Counted from the first letter of the stretch, positions 21,950-33,799 are shown. The stretch is 64,000 bases of DNA from Dolomedes plantarius (GCA_907164885.2 OU015490.1:219331891-219395890); one strand, 5' to 3'. The notes: generated by a model not told the origin, from the sequence alone. Made by a program: numbers and translations.

Positions 21950-23420
21950 AATGCACTCTTAGACCAAAAAAAAAAACGACACACCAAGAAGGAGTTATCC
22001 GAAGGGGACGAAAATCGGTAGATGTAATGTACATGTACAGAAAAAGAAAGGATTTATTTGAACAATTTGAGAAAAATTGGATGATTTATTCAAGAGAAAG
22101 AGCTTCACAAAGTGAAAAAGTTAATAACGCGTTGGTCCACCTCTGGCCCTTATGCAAGCAGTTATTCGGCTTGGCATTGATTGATAGAGGTGGCCAATGT
22201 CCTCCTGCGAGATATCGTTCCAAATGCTTCCCAATTAGCGCGTTAGATCGTTGAAATCTTGAGCTGGTTGGAGGGCCATGCTCATAATGTCCCAAACATG
22301 CTCAATGGGGGAGAGATCCGCTGACCTTGTTGGCCAAGGTAGCGTTGGGCAAGCACGAAGACAAGCATTAGAAACTTTTGTCGTGTGCGAGCGGGCGTTA
22401 TCTTGCTGAAATGTAAGCCCGGGATGGCGTGATATCAAGCGGAACATAACGGGGCGTGGAATATCGTCGGCGTACCGCTGTGCTGCAAGGGTGCCGAGGA
22501 TGACAAGCAAAGGGGTCATGCTATGAAATGAAATGGCAACCCAGACCATCACCCCTGGGTCCCCAGACCGTCACTTCTGTCGGCCTGTATGGCGGAAGGC
22601 AGTTAGGTTGGTATCCCACCGCTGTCCGAGTCGTCTCCAGACACGTATTCGCTGGTAATCTGGGCTCAATTCGAAGCGGGACTCATCAGTGAATACAATT
22701 CTACTCCAGTCAGTGACATTCCAGGTCGAATGTGCCCGGCACCACTGCAAACGGACTTGTCGGTGTACAGAGGTCAATGGCAGTCGGCCCAAGGGGTGTC
22801 GTGAGCTCAGCCCCCTTTCTCTTAGCCGCCTATGAATGGTTCTTGCGGTTACTGAAGCACCAGTTGCACGTACGATCGATGATAAAGATGAATCTGGGGC
22901 TGCGAGTGCTGCTCTGACAATTGCTCGGTCCTCACGTTCAGTCATTTTTCTAGGCCGACCGCTTTCTTCTTGACGCTGTGTTCGGCCATGGTTCACCCAT
23001 TCCTAACAACATCGTCTATTAGTGGCATTGCTCCTATCTAAATGTCGAATGATTCACCATTAGACCAACCGGCTTCCTTCAGGCCAACTACACGCCCTCT
23101 CTCAAATTCTGACATCTGCACATATTGTTCGTGCACACGCATGCGAGGCATAGTTACTGTCTACCTGAGTACACGGAATGAAATTCGCAAAGAATTTATG
23201 ACCTGGAATCGAAATTTCTCCTCTTTAATATCCTGCCAGTTATATCCTGCCTCTTTAATATCCTGCAATTAAGATGCACTGCAGCGTCACATGTTCCTTC
23301 ATTGGCCGCCAAACTTTATAATTTTGCATTTTCCGTTAAAACCTGTATGCATATCAATTTTTGTCCAATTTGCATCACCCCTTCTTCGTGCGTCTTTTTT
23401 TTTTGTCTAAGAGTGTATTT
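21950..23420 (-). mobile_element. Tc1-like transposon D, nearly complete
   Basis: About 1.47 kb, TA at 21948-21949 and 23421-23422. The terminal inverted repeats are aatgcactcttagaccaaaa (left) and aaatacactcttagacaaaa (right, reverse-complemented), continuing through a run of A into a CAC/CGC-AGAAGG-like block. The transposase is on the minus strand. The first 275 bp, with flank, are duplicated at 15619-15890 on the far side of Copia. Confidence 0.92.
22121..23115 (-). pseudogene. Tc1-like DD34E transposase, few lesions
   Basis: About 331 codons from the ATG at 23115 to a TAA at 22121, a normal Tc1 transposase length. The N-terminal part starts EFERGRVVGLKEAGWSN; the HTH region ends in EESGRPRKMTERED. 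All three catalytic residues are present: D in VFTDESRFEL (about 22690), D in FQQDNARSHT (about 22405) and E in SPIEHVWD (about 22300). Lesions seen: a one-base frame break near 23035, TAG near 23006, TGA at 22571-22573 and TAA at 22235-22237; the last three are in one frame. It is the least decayed transposase in the window and marks a younger family than elements B and C. Confidence 0.92.
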
Positions 23421-23422
23421 TA

Positions 23423-24030
23423 AATAATAAAGTTTTCCATCTGAAAATGATTTTAATGCTGCTGATCTTCTGCCTTTGGGTGGGAGGGTGTTTTGGGGTC
23501 CAGGAACACCATCGAATATTCCTAGCTCACTCTCAAACCTTAATATTGTTGACAAAGAGTGTTCAACATACACGTGGCTCTGGATAGCTAGTAGTAATGC
23601 GGCCCCCCAATATTGTAAATTTGGGAGACCTATCTTCCTAGAGAATATAATTCCTCGCTTCATATTTACCTTATTCATGTCATCGCTTATTGGATTTAAG
23701 CACACTTTTTCGTAACTTCGTAGCTATGTAATTATCTTCATACTTGTAGATGAAGTACATGAAGAGTAAAATTAGATAAAAGATTTCTGATGAGCACTTT
23801 AATAACTCACTAAGAATTGCAACCACTTCCATCAAAATAAATATTGATGCACTTGTTTGACAAAAAAAAAAATAGTCAAATGTCCCACTTGTTTTATGTT
23901 TAAGTTGCCCTTTTTTTAATGTTGCAATAAAAAAATTAAGGAAATTTTTGTTACTTATATACATTAAGAGGATGGTGTACATTGCAAAGCGAATTTTGAA
24001 ATTTTTACCTCAGAGATATGAAATTCTGCA
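23423..24030. other. No gene recognised
   Basis: Spacer between Tc1 element D and the rearranged mariner; the small frames here are not recognisable. Confidence 0.5.
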
Positions 24031-24142
24031 TATACGAGGGTCATTTTTAAAGTAAGAATCGTTTTGTAATAGAGTAAGAGAAACTTTAGTTATGAACGTA
24101 AATTGTATCACAAACTAAAATATGAACATTTTTTCACTTTTA

Positions 24143-24496
24143 AACATAGTAACCATTAACATTTAAACATTTATCAAGTCGTGTCACCAGCTTTTGCATC
24201 CCATCATCAAAGAACTCTGCCGCCGGACCGTTAAACCAGTTAGTAACAGTTTCATTCAACATGTCATCATTTACCAAGCGCTTTCCACCAAGAAATTCCT
24301 TAAGTTTTGGAAACAGATGAAAGTCTGATGGTGCTAAGTAAGGGCTGTATGGTGGATGATCCAGTAATTCCCAATAAAATTTGTTCACAATGAAAATTGT
24401 CAAAATCGACTTCTCTCTAGCGGCGTCGTTCTGCTTCACGACAAAGCTCGGCCTGTCGTTGCGGCAAGAGCAAAGACGGAACTGGACAATTTTCAT
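24143..24496 (-). pseudogene. Mariner transposase C-terminal half, left arm
   Basis: The minus-strand frame reads LLDHPPYSPYLAPSDFHLFP, a standard mariner block containing the third catalytic aspartate (LAPSD). It continues into KEFLGGKRLVNDD and ends RLDKCLNVNGYYV. The usual D of YSPDLAPSD is Y here. The N-terminal half and first aspartate are missing; sequence upstream of LLDHPP belongs to the palindrome centre and is not typical. Confidence 0.88.
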
Positions 24497-24499
24497 TGA

Positions 24500-24735
24500 G
24501 AATTACTGGATCATCCACCATGCAGCCCTGACTTACCATCAGACTTTCATCTGTTTCCAAAACTTAAGGAATTTCTTGGTGGAAAGCGTTTGGAAAATGA
24601 TGACATGTTGAAAGAAACTGTTACTAACTGGTTTAACGGTCCGGCGGCAGAGTTCATTGATGATGGGATGCAAACGCCGGTGACACGACTTGACAAATGT
24701 TTAAAAGTTAATGGTGACTATGTTGAAAGGTGAAA
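24500..24735 (+). pseudogene. Mariner transposase C-terminal half, right arm
   Basis: Inverted copy of the left arm on the plus strand (ITGSSTMQP..., LPSDFHLFP, KEFLGGKR, ETVTNWFNGPAAEF). It has small differences from the left arm, including TGA at the transposase end near 24731. Not functional alone. Confidence 0.85.
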
Positions 24736-24836
24736 AAATGTTCATATTTTAGTTTGTGATACAATTTACGTTCATAACTAAAGTTTCTTTTACTCCATTA
24801 CAAAACGGTTCTTACTTAAAAAATGACCCTCGTATA

Positions 24837-27800
24837 TTCATTAAAGTATAACTATATTTAACACCTTATAAAATTTTATAAATATTTTGAAAAATTTATA
24901 TTTAATAAAATTGAAATTATTATTTTTTAAATGCTCCTTGCGATCCAATTTTCAACTTCCTTCCCTTAATTTTGCCTTTATATGGCTTATTAATACATTT
25001 TGAACAGAGTTATGTATTACTTTGTACTTTCGTTCAAAAGTTAATTTTTAGGAAATATTTTTAAGCTTGTACTATGAATTTTCGTGAAATTTTTGTACTT
25101 TTCCACACTTAAGTTAAAATTTGATAATCTAAATGATGTCGAAACCTAAAATGGATACATAACTTTATTTTGATGTATTAGATGAGTCTTTATTATAAAA
25201 TTATGACGCAAGGAGCAATTGAAAGACTTGCAAATCTGGAAATGACTCATTCAGAAAAATCCCAGTTAAAGGATGTTTTTACACCTATCTTTAATACTTA
25301 CTTTTCTAACGTCACTAAGTTTTCATTTTACTTATCACTACATATTTTTAATGAATTTTATTACGTTCACACATTTTAAAATATTAACACACGAAAAAAA
25401 GATTCTAATTTTTGTTCAGTTTTTGGTAATTTGAAAGTCCACCATCTCTTTAACTATACTATACAGATTATATGCGGTCAAAGACAAATTTTCATCCCTC
25501 ATTGCATCTCAGGTAAGTCAAAAGGTTGGACACCGGTGCTGTAGAACGTATTTAATAAGCAGATTAAAACTATAACCATACACTTTAATGTTAGTTATAA
25601 TGCATATGTTAGAGTAATATCCCTGTTTTAGAGATATACAATGTAACACTCGTATTGTATGTAGTTCAATATATGTAGGGTATTTAAACTATAGAAAACT
25701 AATTAATGACCTCAAATCTCTGTTATATAAAGAGCAGTACGATAAAGAATCATAGAATACAGTACAATAATGTATTTTATAAACTATAATTACTTTGGAC
25801 ATCTAACGACAGTGAAACTTTTGCATAATTCCGATTGATTTGATGATATATTCACAAAGGATCAAATACCTCCCAAAATTTCCAGATGTGTCGATGGTTG
25901 ACTCTGCATTAATGTTATAAAACCCTCGAAAGAATAATTCTTATTCATTAAACTTTTCATCTAGAGAACTAATTTGTTAGACAATATTTTATCCTTTACG
26001 GTAGAAATGATGTAAATAATATATTCTACGGTATGTCAAACGGGCAGTAGATAATTGGTTGTGATATTAATCCGCTATTAGTTGTGCGAGATCTGACAGT
26101 TGACACCTTCCAGTGTTCTCAAATTCTGACAACTATCGTAGCCAAATACATGACAGGTCATCTGTATAATATCTGTAGATTTAATCACGTTGTAAAATGC
26201 GATATACGTGCTGTGTATATGCGTTAATATATTATTCCTATAATACATTACGTTCTATAATATATTTACTTCCTATAATGCATTTAGATTTTGTCTTTTT
26301 AATAATCTATTTAATTAATTTCACTTTTAGGGTGAAGGGCCTAATTTACCCTTTTTCTGTAATAAATGAATGTTTGATTTTTTTGCCGTTTATTCAGCAG
26401 TAATCGATTAACTTCCTGTAAAAATGGAAGGAAAATTTTCATTAACACAGCACTAAAAAGAGTATATTATATTGCAGAAATGTCATTTAAATAAAAGATT
26501 TTCAAGGGAAAAGCGTTGTATCTTACTGAGAAAAACTATAAAAAACTACCGCTTGCCAAAACTGCAATGTCCGAGTTTCAAACTGTATAAAAATGTAATA
26601 AATATTTTTCTTAAACACTGACCTCTGTCTTGGCTTGCAGTAGATATATCTCTCAGCTCGTAAGGTATGCCATATATATATTTTTGCATTTTTATAATAC
26701 TGCAATATATGTCCCACTTCAGATCCAGGAATATACAAAAATTTATAAATTTAAGAGAAAAGCGTTTACGTAAATTCTATGGATATGTACCAATTTATAT
26801 TCTTTAGCGAGTCTATATATATATACACACACACTAGCTATTTTTTAGTTAAATTCTCGTAATCTTATTTGAAAAGAACAATCATGTCAATGCTTTTTTT
26901 ATATGGACAAGTAAAAAAATTCATAATTAGAAATGTTTTATTCCTGTATGTCGATCTAATAAAAATGTCATAGTACTTAAAACATTCTCTTTCAGTCTTT
27001 GTTATGTAATAAATTTGTTCCCTCAAAAACAGTCTCTAAAATTTGAAATCCATTTGAACAGGTGTAGATTGATAAAAAAATAAAAACAAAACGACTTGAA
27101 TAATTCAAATACAGATTTTAAAAAGTATTATAACTTATTTAGGATTTACATCTCTAACAATCAAACATTTGGTTGGTAAGCTCAACAACCAATATAAAAT
27201 TCTTGAAAGGAAAAGTGCCTATTGCTTCCGAAACCTTTAAATTTAAAGGTCTGCTCAGAATGCTTTTCGTACCTTCCTCTGTATTTAAAGGATTAGAAAT
27301 AAAGAACAGGGTATTTCATTAATAAACTTTAAACAATTTGTTTATAGGGTAAATATACATATACAGACAGGCAGATACATACAGACACACACACATACAT
27401 ATATAGTATAAAACATAGGGATCTAGCAACAGAATAGGAATATATATGGAATACTTTAAATTTTTATAGAAAAACAATTGAAAATAATCCGAGGAGAAGT
27501 GATGTAAGACGTAACGATGTTTATTATAGAAAGTGATTATTTTTGCAGGGTATTGTATAAATACAGTGAAAAATATTACTTAATTTTCTACCCGGAAAGT
27601 TACAATGATGTGTTTTTAGTAATTAATTTTTATCAAAACGCATAAATATTCAAGCAACTCTCAACAGTTTTACTTTATTCTATCACGAAGGAGGATAAAA
27701 TCAAACTACTTGTCAGTGTAAATAAATTCCAAATCAATAGCTCTGCTATTTCTCAATTTGATAATTTGCCGACGTGATCCGGAATTATTCTGAATCTAAT

Positions 27801-29584
27801 TCCAACTCAAACTGCGTTTCAGAAATGAGTGTTAATCAGTCGAGCCAATCAATTAGAACTTCAAATTGCATTTTATCGGTTGCTAGAAACTCAAACATTG
27901 ATTACTTTGTCAAATAATTGTGATCGAAAGCTTAATTAAACAGGATTCCTCCGGAATTGATTCCTATCAATTGAAGTTCTTCAGACGTGAATTTTATTAA
28001 ATCTCGATGCTTTAAAACGCTGTTTCATCTGTCTTAAGAAGCGCAATATTTAACCTTTAACAATTTTCCGCGCTTAGATTTGAGAACTATGAATCAGATA
28101 ATGCAATTACAAAAGTTCGATTACCTTAAATTCGTAGAATTTTATTGAGACGTCTGAAATGTAGTAGGTGCTACATCATCATGGCTTACTGAATCCTCTA
28201 GTGTCTATAGATGATGATGAATTCAAGCTAATTGTAACATGTAATAGAAACGAAGGCTTATTATGAAGTAATTTAATTAAATACTTCAATTCGTTCATGT
28301 TGTTCATAATTCAATAATATCATTAATTATTCCTAATTCTTTAGAAAAGCTACTTTCCTGCCTGCAACAAAGAATGTTATTACATTATTGAAATCATATA
28401 GCATTTTTTCAAAATTGTTTGGTTGATTTATCGCGTTACAAAAAATTGAACATTTGATCCATCCTGAACTTAGAGCCCCTACTTCCAGAATAACGAGTTA
28501 ATGCCGCCTTTCTGATACTGAAAAAAAGTTTTGCCTTGAAGAAAGAACGTTTAGACAATGAGAATGTAAACTTTTAATTTTATTAATTCTAAATTTAATG
28601 TATTATTCTTCTTTGAAAAACGATTCTTAATTTCAATTTCCAGTTTTAAATACTTAGTAATGTCAAGTGTTGCCTTTAAACGAAAACACGAAAATTTTGC
28701 CTTACAAAAAGATTTATCTTTCATACGATAGATACCAGAGATAGATAGAAAATTTGAATGAACAGAGTTCTTTCGTTTGGGGCAGTCTAAACTTATTTAT
28801 GACTAAAATAGGGATAGTAATTAAAATACTTATTTCTTTGTAACTTTGGAGCCAATTTAAGTGAAACTTGCTATATTTAGTTTCTACTCATTTAAGGGTA
28901 TTTTTATAAACAGGGCACTACTGAGCACTTTTCTGATGTATTGAATTTAAAGAAAATAAATTTTGAGGACATATATCATACTAGATAGCCTAAGGACAGT
29001 TTGGCAACCAACCTTCAAACATTATGAAGAAGTAATTCATTATTGTAAGAACTAATTCCTTATTGTACACTTATTCATTTTTATGTTTTAGAAATAGTTA
29101 GTATTTTAATCTATTCGTTAGATTAATCCTTTAAGAATCAAAAGCAAAAATTTCATATTATTGAGAGAAGTAATTCCTTTGTGCTCAAAAAAAGTATTTT
29201 CGAAGAAATCTTTGATGGATCGTCATCATTGAAAACAATGGAAAATTTCTATTTCATTTGATTCGAATAATACCCATATAACCGAGCTAGCACTATTTTT
29301 CTAAAACTATTATTTTGCCATAAATAAATGATACTTTTCAGGATCCAGATGGCAGCAGGGTAATCCGAAATGAGCTTATCTTTCCTCTAAACAATGATTA
29401 TATAATGAAATATTATAAAAAATGGCTATAGCTCCAGTTGTCTACCGTTCATACTTTTATTGCTCATTGGGGGTTTCTCTTAGCTAATTTGTAGACCTTA
29501 GAATTTTATTTCAGTTTCAGGAATGATTAATAGAGGGCATAGTTCAAATGGTTTTTCACCAAAAATGAGTTCAATCCAAATCGG
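24837..29584. other. Long AT-rich stretch, nothing recognised
   Basis: About 4.7 kb with no reading frame above about 75 residues, no paired terminal repeats found and only short CA/TA runs (26815-26833, 27355-27410). It may be unique intergenic or intronic DNA, the least repeat-like part of the window. Confidence 0.5.
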
Positions 29585-29597
29585 TCATATAAGCATC
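29585..29597. repeat. LINE target-site duplication, left
   Basis: tcatataagcatc, identical to 30603-30615. Confidence 0.9.
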
Positions 29598-30025
29598 ATC
29601 ATCCATGCCACGCCAGCCCAAGGTGGGTCAAGGCCTTTTGAACCAGACGTTTCCAGCCAGCTCTACTAGCAACCAAACTCCTCCAATTCCTAGTTTTAAG
29701 AATTAACCAATCCTCCTCAACTGCATCCACCCAACGAAGTTTAGGTCATCCTCTTCTTTTTGTGTTAAATGGTTTAGCCGATAAAATTTCCTTTAGTATG
29801 TTACTGTCATTCATACGGATAACATGTCCAACCCAATTGAGGCGGCATATTTTAATGTTATGAACAACATCTGGTTCTTTGAACATTCTGTATAATTCGG
29901 AGTTGCGTCTGCGCCAGACACCATTTTCCAGAACACCTCCAAAAACATTTCTCAAGACCCTGAGTTCAAAAAACCCAAAAAACTTTTCCCCCCTCGTTGT
30001 CAGAGTCCAGGTCTCCGAAGCGTAA

Positions 30026-30517
30026 GCTCTAAAGATTCCGCCGACCACAGCGATATGCTCAAACGGTATATTTGACCGATGCCAAGTCGTCCCGCCAGCA
30101 ATCCTCTCAGCAAGGACTTATTGGCTCGGGGACGAACGACTTACTCAGACACCATCAAGCCGGACTTTTTTTCCTTTTACAATTCGCAAACCTAATCTAT
30201 CTATTTAACCAATTTGTGATGGCAACCCCGCTTGAGTTCCACTCCAGTTCCCTGTTGCTTTCTTTTTTCTCCTTTACCTATTTATTCATTTATTTATCGT
30301 TTCCATACCCTGCAAGTAGGTCCCGGTCTAATTTGTCCTCGTGTAGCAAATATGACCGTGGCGCTCTAAACAAACCAAACCAAACTAACCATACCCAGCA
30401 AACTGATTGCGCTTTAGAATTAGAATTTACATTATATAACTGTCATTTTGCTTTCAAAAATGCAATTTCAATTACAATTACACTTTTCTTACATTTAACA
30501 ATTGCATTGCAAACATT
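30026..30517 (+). mobile_element. 492-bp insertion inside the LINE, containing SINE-B sequence
   Basis: It is bounded by ctccgaagcgtaa (30013-30025) and cttcgaagcataa (30518-30530), 11 of 13 identical, and LINE coding resumes on each side. It therefore postdates the LINE. The middle (30310-30400) is a SINE-B tail; the first 280 bp and the last 115 bp are not recognised. It may be a longer SINE variant or two nested insertions. Confidence 0.8.
30310..30400 (+). repeat. SINE-B 3' part, plus orientation
   Basis: gtaggtcccggtctaatt, cctcgtgtagcaaa and gcgctctaaac followed by AAACC-like units match, in the opposite orientation, the tail half of the complete SINE at 33800-33977. Confidence 0.85.
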
Positions 30518-30602
30518 CTTCGAAGCATAAATCAAAACAGGACGGATGAGCCTCTTGTAGATTAGTAACTTTGTTTTTCTAGATAAAAAGTCACACTTTA
30601 GT

Positions 30603-30615
30603 TCATATAAGCATC
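30603..30615. repeat. LINE target-site duplication, right
   Basis: tcatataagcatc, identical to 29585-29597. Confidence 0.9.
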
Positions 30616-31857
30616 GCCGAGGAAAAAAGTTACACCTTCATATACTGATTATAACCTCTCTTTAAAGGTTAATAGTTAGAATCTACGATTTCTTAGGGTT
30701 TAAGGATATCTGTGGTCGAGAAGTGCATGTACTCAGATATTGTACCTCTGATATATTAAGAACCTCCCAAGCTCTCTACTATTCCCTGCATTTGAGATGC
30801 GGATTGTTCACCTGACAGTAACAACCATACCATATAAAGGGAGCTCATTTAGAGATTAACTGCCCACATAATTCTGAAACTGGGAATTAGTGTACATGCA
30901 ATTCAGTATTACAATAATTAGGGACTGCAGAACTGGACTAGAAATTCAGAATCGGTTTTCGGTTCCAAAATTTTTCCAGAACTGTGTACCCGGGTATTAT
31001 CCGGGTTTCAATAATACATGAACCATAAAACATTTTCCATACATATTATTAGAAAAACTATGTTAATTTATAAAGTAAACAATTTTAGTTTATGGCGGAA
31101 GTAAAAAATAAGCTTCTTTCATATTCATTTTAACTTAAACCAATTCAAAGAAGTGGGTTCTGAAACCCGAAATTGTAAAAATTCTTTGTAAATATTTTGG
31201 GTTTTTATTTTCAATTTGCCACTAGATTAGAAACTCGTAAGAGACTAGATTGCCTTTAATATTGCTTAAAACTAGGCAATCCATGTTTGCTGTTTATAAC
31301 TGCAATAAATAAAATTTCTTTTGAAAAGTTGATATGAAATAAATCAATGAAAGCAAATGACACTCGATGGCGTATCTTTTTACAGCAAAGGGATTTAACT
31401 TCTAAAGTGGTTAAAGAGGTTCTAAAAAATAATACTGTGGATACGCTTAAGGCTACTGTGTACAAACCCTATTGGATTCACTCCCCCCAGTGTTAACATT
31501 GTGGTGATGATTACGAAGAGATTTACGTAAGTTAGTGCTTACACCACCAGCACTTTTTCGCTAACCCAGGTTCAAAGGAAACAAATACTTTAGCCTTGGT
31601 TGCCTCTGCACAATATATGTCCTTAGAGTGAATAAATATGACAGACACTATCAAATACTATCACATACATTTAATAAAGAAAAATATTACATTTCATTAC
31701 AGATCAAATAATAAGGATGGACACATCATATTACACATTAGTTCACATCACAAAAACATATAAATTTACACTAAAGGAAGGATTCTACTTGGTGTAAAAA
31801 AATTTAGAAAAGGTAATTATGATATATAAAGAAAAGAAGAACGTCACCCGTTCACAA

Positions 31858-32110
31858 AATTTCGCGCGGTGAAGGAGTTCGGTTGAAGGGCCGAAATTGT
31901 AGTGCTCCAGGCTTCCGTCCGATTCTATACTCCTAAGTCGTGGGGAAGAATGCGACTCAGGGATCAGAATTGTAGGCAATTCATGGGACATGTTTGATGA
32001 ATTCACGCAGTGAAGGAGCTAGGTTGAATGGCTAAGAAGAGCAGCGCTCCAGCTTCCGGCAGGGATTGCACTCCTGTGTCGTACAAAATGTCGGCCACTG
32101 GATCAGAGGT
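31858..32110. repeat. Diverged internal direct repeat, about 105 bp, two copies
   Basis: Copies begin near 31862 and 32011 (cgcggtgaaggag / cgcagtgaaggag). They share the order aaggag, ggttgaa, gctccag, cttccg and actcct. Confidence 0.7.
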
Positions 32111-32379
32111 TCTCTTGTTTCCGGGAACCCTTCTCCTCGGAGAACAAGCCGAGTATTCACGCAGAGTTCACTCCAGCCAGAGAGAGAAAAATTTCCTGAC
32201 CTCCACGCTCACGCATTCACTCGATACTGCCGCACTCCCGCCAAAACCTGTCTGGTCGCTCAGAGTCGACGCTGCAGTGCCGTCTTTCATTGGACCAAGA
32301 AGTGGACATTCAAGCCTAAGTCCGGCCCTTCTCCCCCAACCCTTCAAAAAAAGGAAAAGCATGGCGGACATTTCGAACA

Positions 32380-32399
32380 AAATGGCGAATTCGCCATTT
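32380..32399. repeat. Perfect 20-bp palindrome
   Basis: aaatggcgaattcgccattt is identical to its reverse complement. It lies at the right edge of the GC-rich block. Confidence 0.97.
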
Positions 32400-33124
32400 A
32401 GCCAAACAAAATAAAAGGGGGGACCGTAAAACACACACAAAAACACTATTAATTAATACTGAGTTAGCTTTTAAGTGAGATGATGATAAATTACTATGAC
32501 ATTACTATTATTTGGTTTAGTTAGTAACACTTATGAAATGATGAAAAAAAAGGAAAGTCGTTATTCGACAATTAGAACAATCATCACGACAACATATGGA
32601 GAAAATTCGTCCAAGGATTGTCGACTTGGATTTAAAGATTTTTTAAAATTGCACTTCGCAATATGGAAAGAAATGTTACACCTTGCGGGATATTTCGTTT
32701 TTCTTTTAAAAATGCAAATTAATCGGTGAAAAAATCTGGTATAGTGTGTTTTGAAAGCTCATAAATTCCTCCTGTAGAAGCAATTTATAAAATTATTCCT
32801 GTTGCGAGGTGCAGAAAAGTTTAGGCTATCAGAAATACCATTTTTACTTGATTATGAGTATTTATGTAGCTGTAAATAGTAGACAAATTTTCACAATAGG
32901 TTAACTTTGAGGTGAGGGAATCAGGTTAGTACACAACAGCCTTAAGATAAAGGGCTCCGAAGATCTAGTTAGGGATATATTTTGAAGGGTGGTAAAACTT
33001 TTTGTCCCCATAAAAATGTTTCTTTAAACTTAAGATTGACTACTTTCGGATACCCGGTTCTACAATCATTGGAACCGGGCCCAAGAAAAGAATTTCCCTC
33101 GGGTAACCAGTTCTGAAATCCCTA

Positions 33125-33788
33125 CATTAATGACTTATATAAAGAGTACGGCACCCTTGAAATGAGAGAAAACAAAGTAGATGAAGTTTTGGGAAAACTG
33201 GGAGGAGGGGGGTGCTGAATATGCGGTTTTTGGACTGGAGGACCAATAAGTTATATTTTGATTTCTTAGATTACTTGAAAGCCTTATTTGAAAAGTGGTC
33301 CAACTCCATTCTTGTTCATCTTTATACAGAGACTTAAAGTCTAATGAGTGCTGAGAAATGACTGCTGAAGTCTGATTTGTAATGACCTCTATTGACAGCA
33401 TAAATAAGCTGGAGGTGTACTAGTTTAAAAATAAGATATAAATGACTTGTATGAACATGAAAGTGAGGATAACTCCATTTTTTTTTTAAACTGGAGTTGA
33501 ACCACTATTCAAATAAAGCCTTCAGTTTAAGTTATAATTTCGTCTAACACCAACTTTTGATGACTCCCAGGTGAAAAGATATCATCTGTTATTTGTCTTT
33601 GAGATAAAAATCAAACTTAACGTTTGCCAATGCGGAGAAAAATCCCCTCGGGATGTTATAAATGCATGAATAGTATCTAATCAGATGTACCGTTCGTATT
33701 TAACCCTAAGTTATTTCCTTAAGTTTGGATGAAGGATGCATTCAGTTCAAATTTTATTGCCGCTGTCTGTTAATTGAAAGAGAGCTAT
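33125..33788. other. No gene recognised
   Basis: Spacer between the hAT-like element and SINE-B. Confidence 0.5.
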
Positions 33789-33799
33789 TTTATCTGAGG

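Larger units (their letters stand above)
24033..24834. mobile_element. Palindromic mariner: two 3' halves head to head
   Basis: 802 bp flanked by TA (24031-24032, 24835-24836). Left arm 24033-24401 and right arm 24485-24834 are inverted copies of the same mariner 3' half, about 94% identical by eye, with an 83-bp unpaired centre. The ends are tacgagggtcatttttaaag and its complement. The right arm lacks about 16 bp of the left near the centre. Each arm codes for the transposase C-terminus facing outward, so no full enzyme is possible. A transcript through it would fold into a long hairpin. Confidence 0.92.
29600..30596 (-). pseudogene. LINE reverse transcriptase C-terminus
   Basis: Reading from 30596 down, LLIYKRLIRPVLIYAS is broken off by the nested insertion and resumes after it as YASETWTLTTRGEK (about 30020). 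The sequence goes on through LRVLRNVFGGVLENGVWRRR and LNWVGHVIRMND to KRRG at 29746. A TGA follows, and the same frame then carries PKLRWVDAVEEDW and WKRLVQKALTHLG to about 29610. These are the connection and C-terminal segments following the RT palm. The enzyme would copy LINE RNA at a nicked target. Only this end remains. Confidence 0.92.
29598..30602 (-). mobile_element. 5'-truncated LINE, split by a later insertion
   Basis: A minus-strand non-LTR retrotransposon fragment bounded by a perfect 13-bp duplication (29585-29597 and 30603-30615). Its 3' end, at the left, is a short ATG/GAT repeat tail. Only the end of the reverse-transcriptase ORF is present, so it was truncated on arrival as LINEs commonly are. 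A 492-bp insertion (30026-30517) splits it; without that the LINE is about 0.5 kb. The clade is not certain; the C-terminal block resembles RTE- or Jockey-type arthropod LINEs. Confidence 0.93.
31490..32420 (-). mobile_element. Candidate LTR or promoter-like GC-rich block
   Basis: Markedly more GC-rich than its surroundings. Read on the minus strand it has LTR-like order: a GC-rich part with a CCAAT-type motif (32283-32290), then an AT-rich part with ATTAAA near 31672, ending aatgttaaca at about 31490. That end is followed by tggggggag, which could be a primer site. No gag or pol follows and no matching second LTR is present, so this is a candidate solo or truncated LTR only. The 128-, 111- and 92-residue overlapping frames in 32028-32446 resemble nothing I know. 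Confidence 0.35.
30919..33124. mobile_element. hAT-like element, about 2.2 kb, non-autonomous
   Basis: The termini are tagggactgcagaactgg on the left and tagggatttcagaactgg on the right after reverse complement. Both ends have subterminal CCCGG-rich motifs, including a 9-bp-stem hairpin (cccggttct...ggaaccggg) at 33052-33080. The flanking octamers do not match cleanly, so the duplication is lost or the exact edge is off by a base. There is no transposase. The 31490-32420 block inside looks like a separate insertion. Confidence 0.65.

Noticed and set aside
22121..23115. Active Tc1 transposase
   Set aside because: Catalytic residues are present but at least three in-frame stops and one frame break remain.
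30072..30530. 152-residue plus-strand frame
   Set aside because: It spans the SINE-containing insertion and the LINE boundary, so it is a chance reading frame in non-coding repeat sequence.
32028..32446. Overlapping frames of 92-128 residues in the GC-rich block
   Set aside because: Three frames on both strands are open only because the block is GC-rich; none has a recognisable domain.
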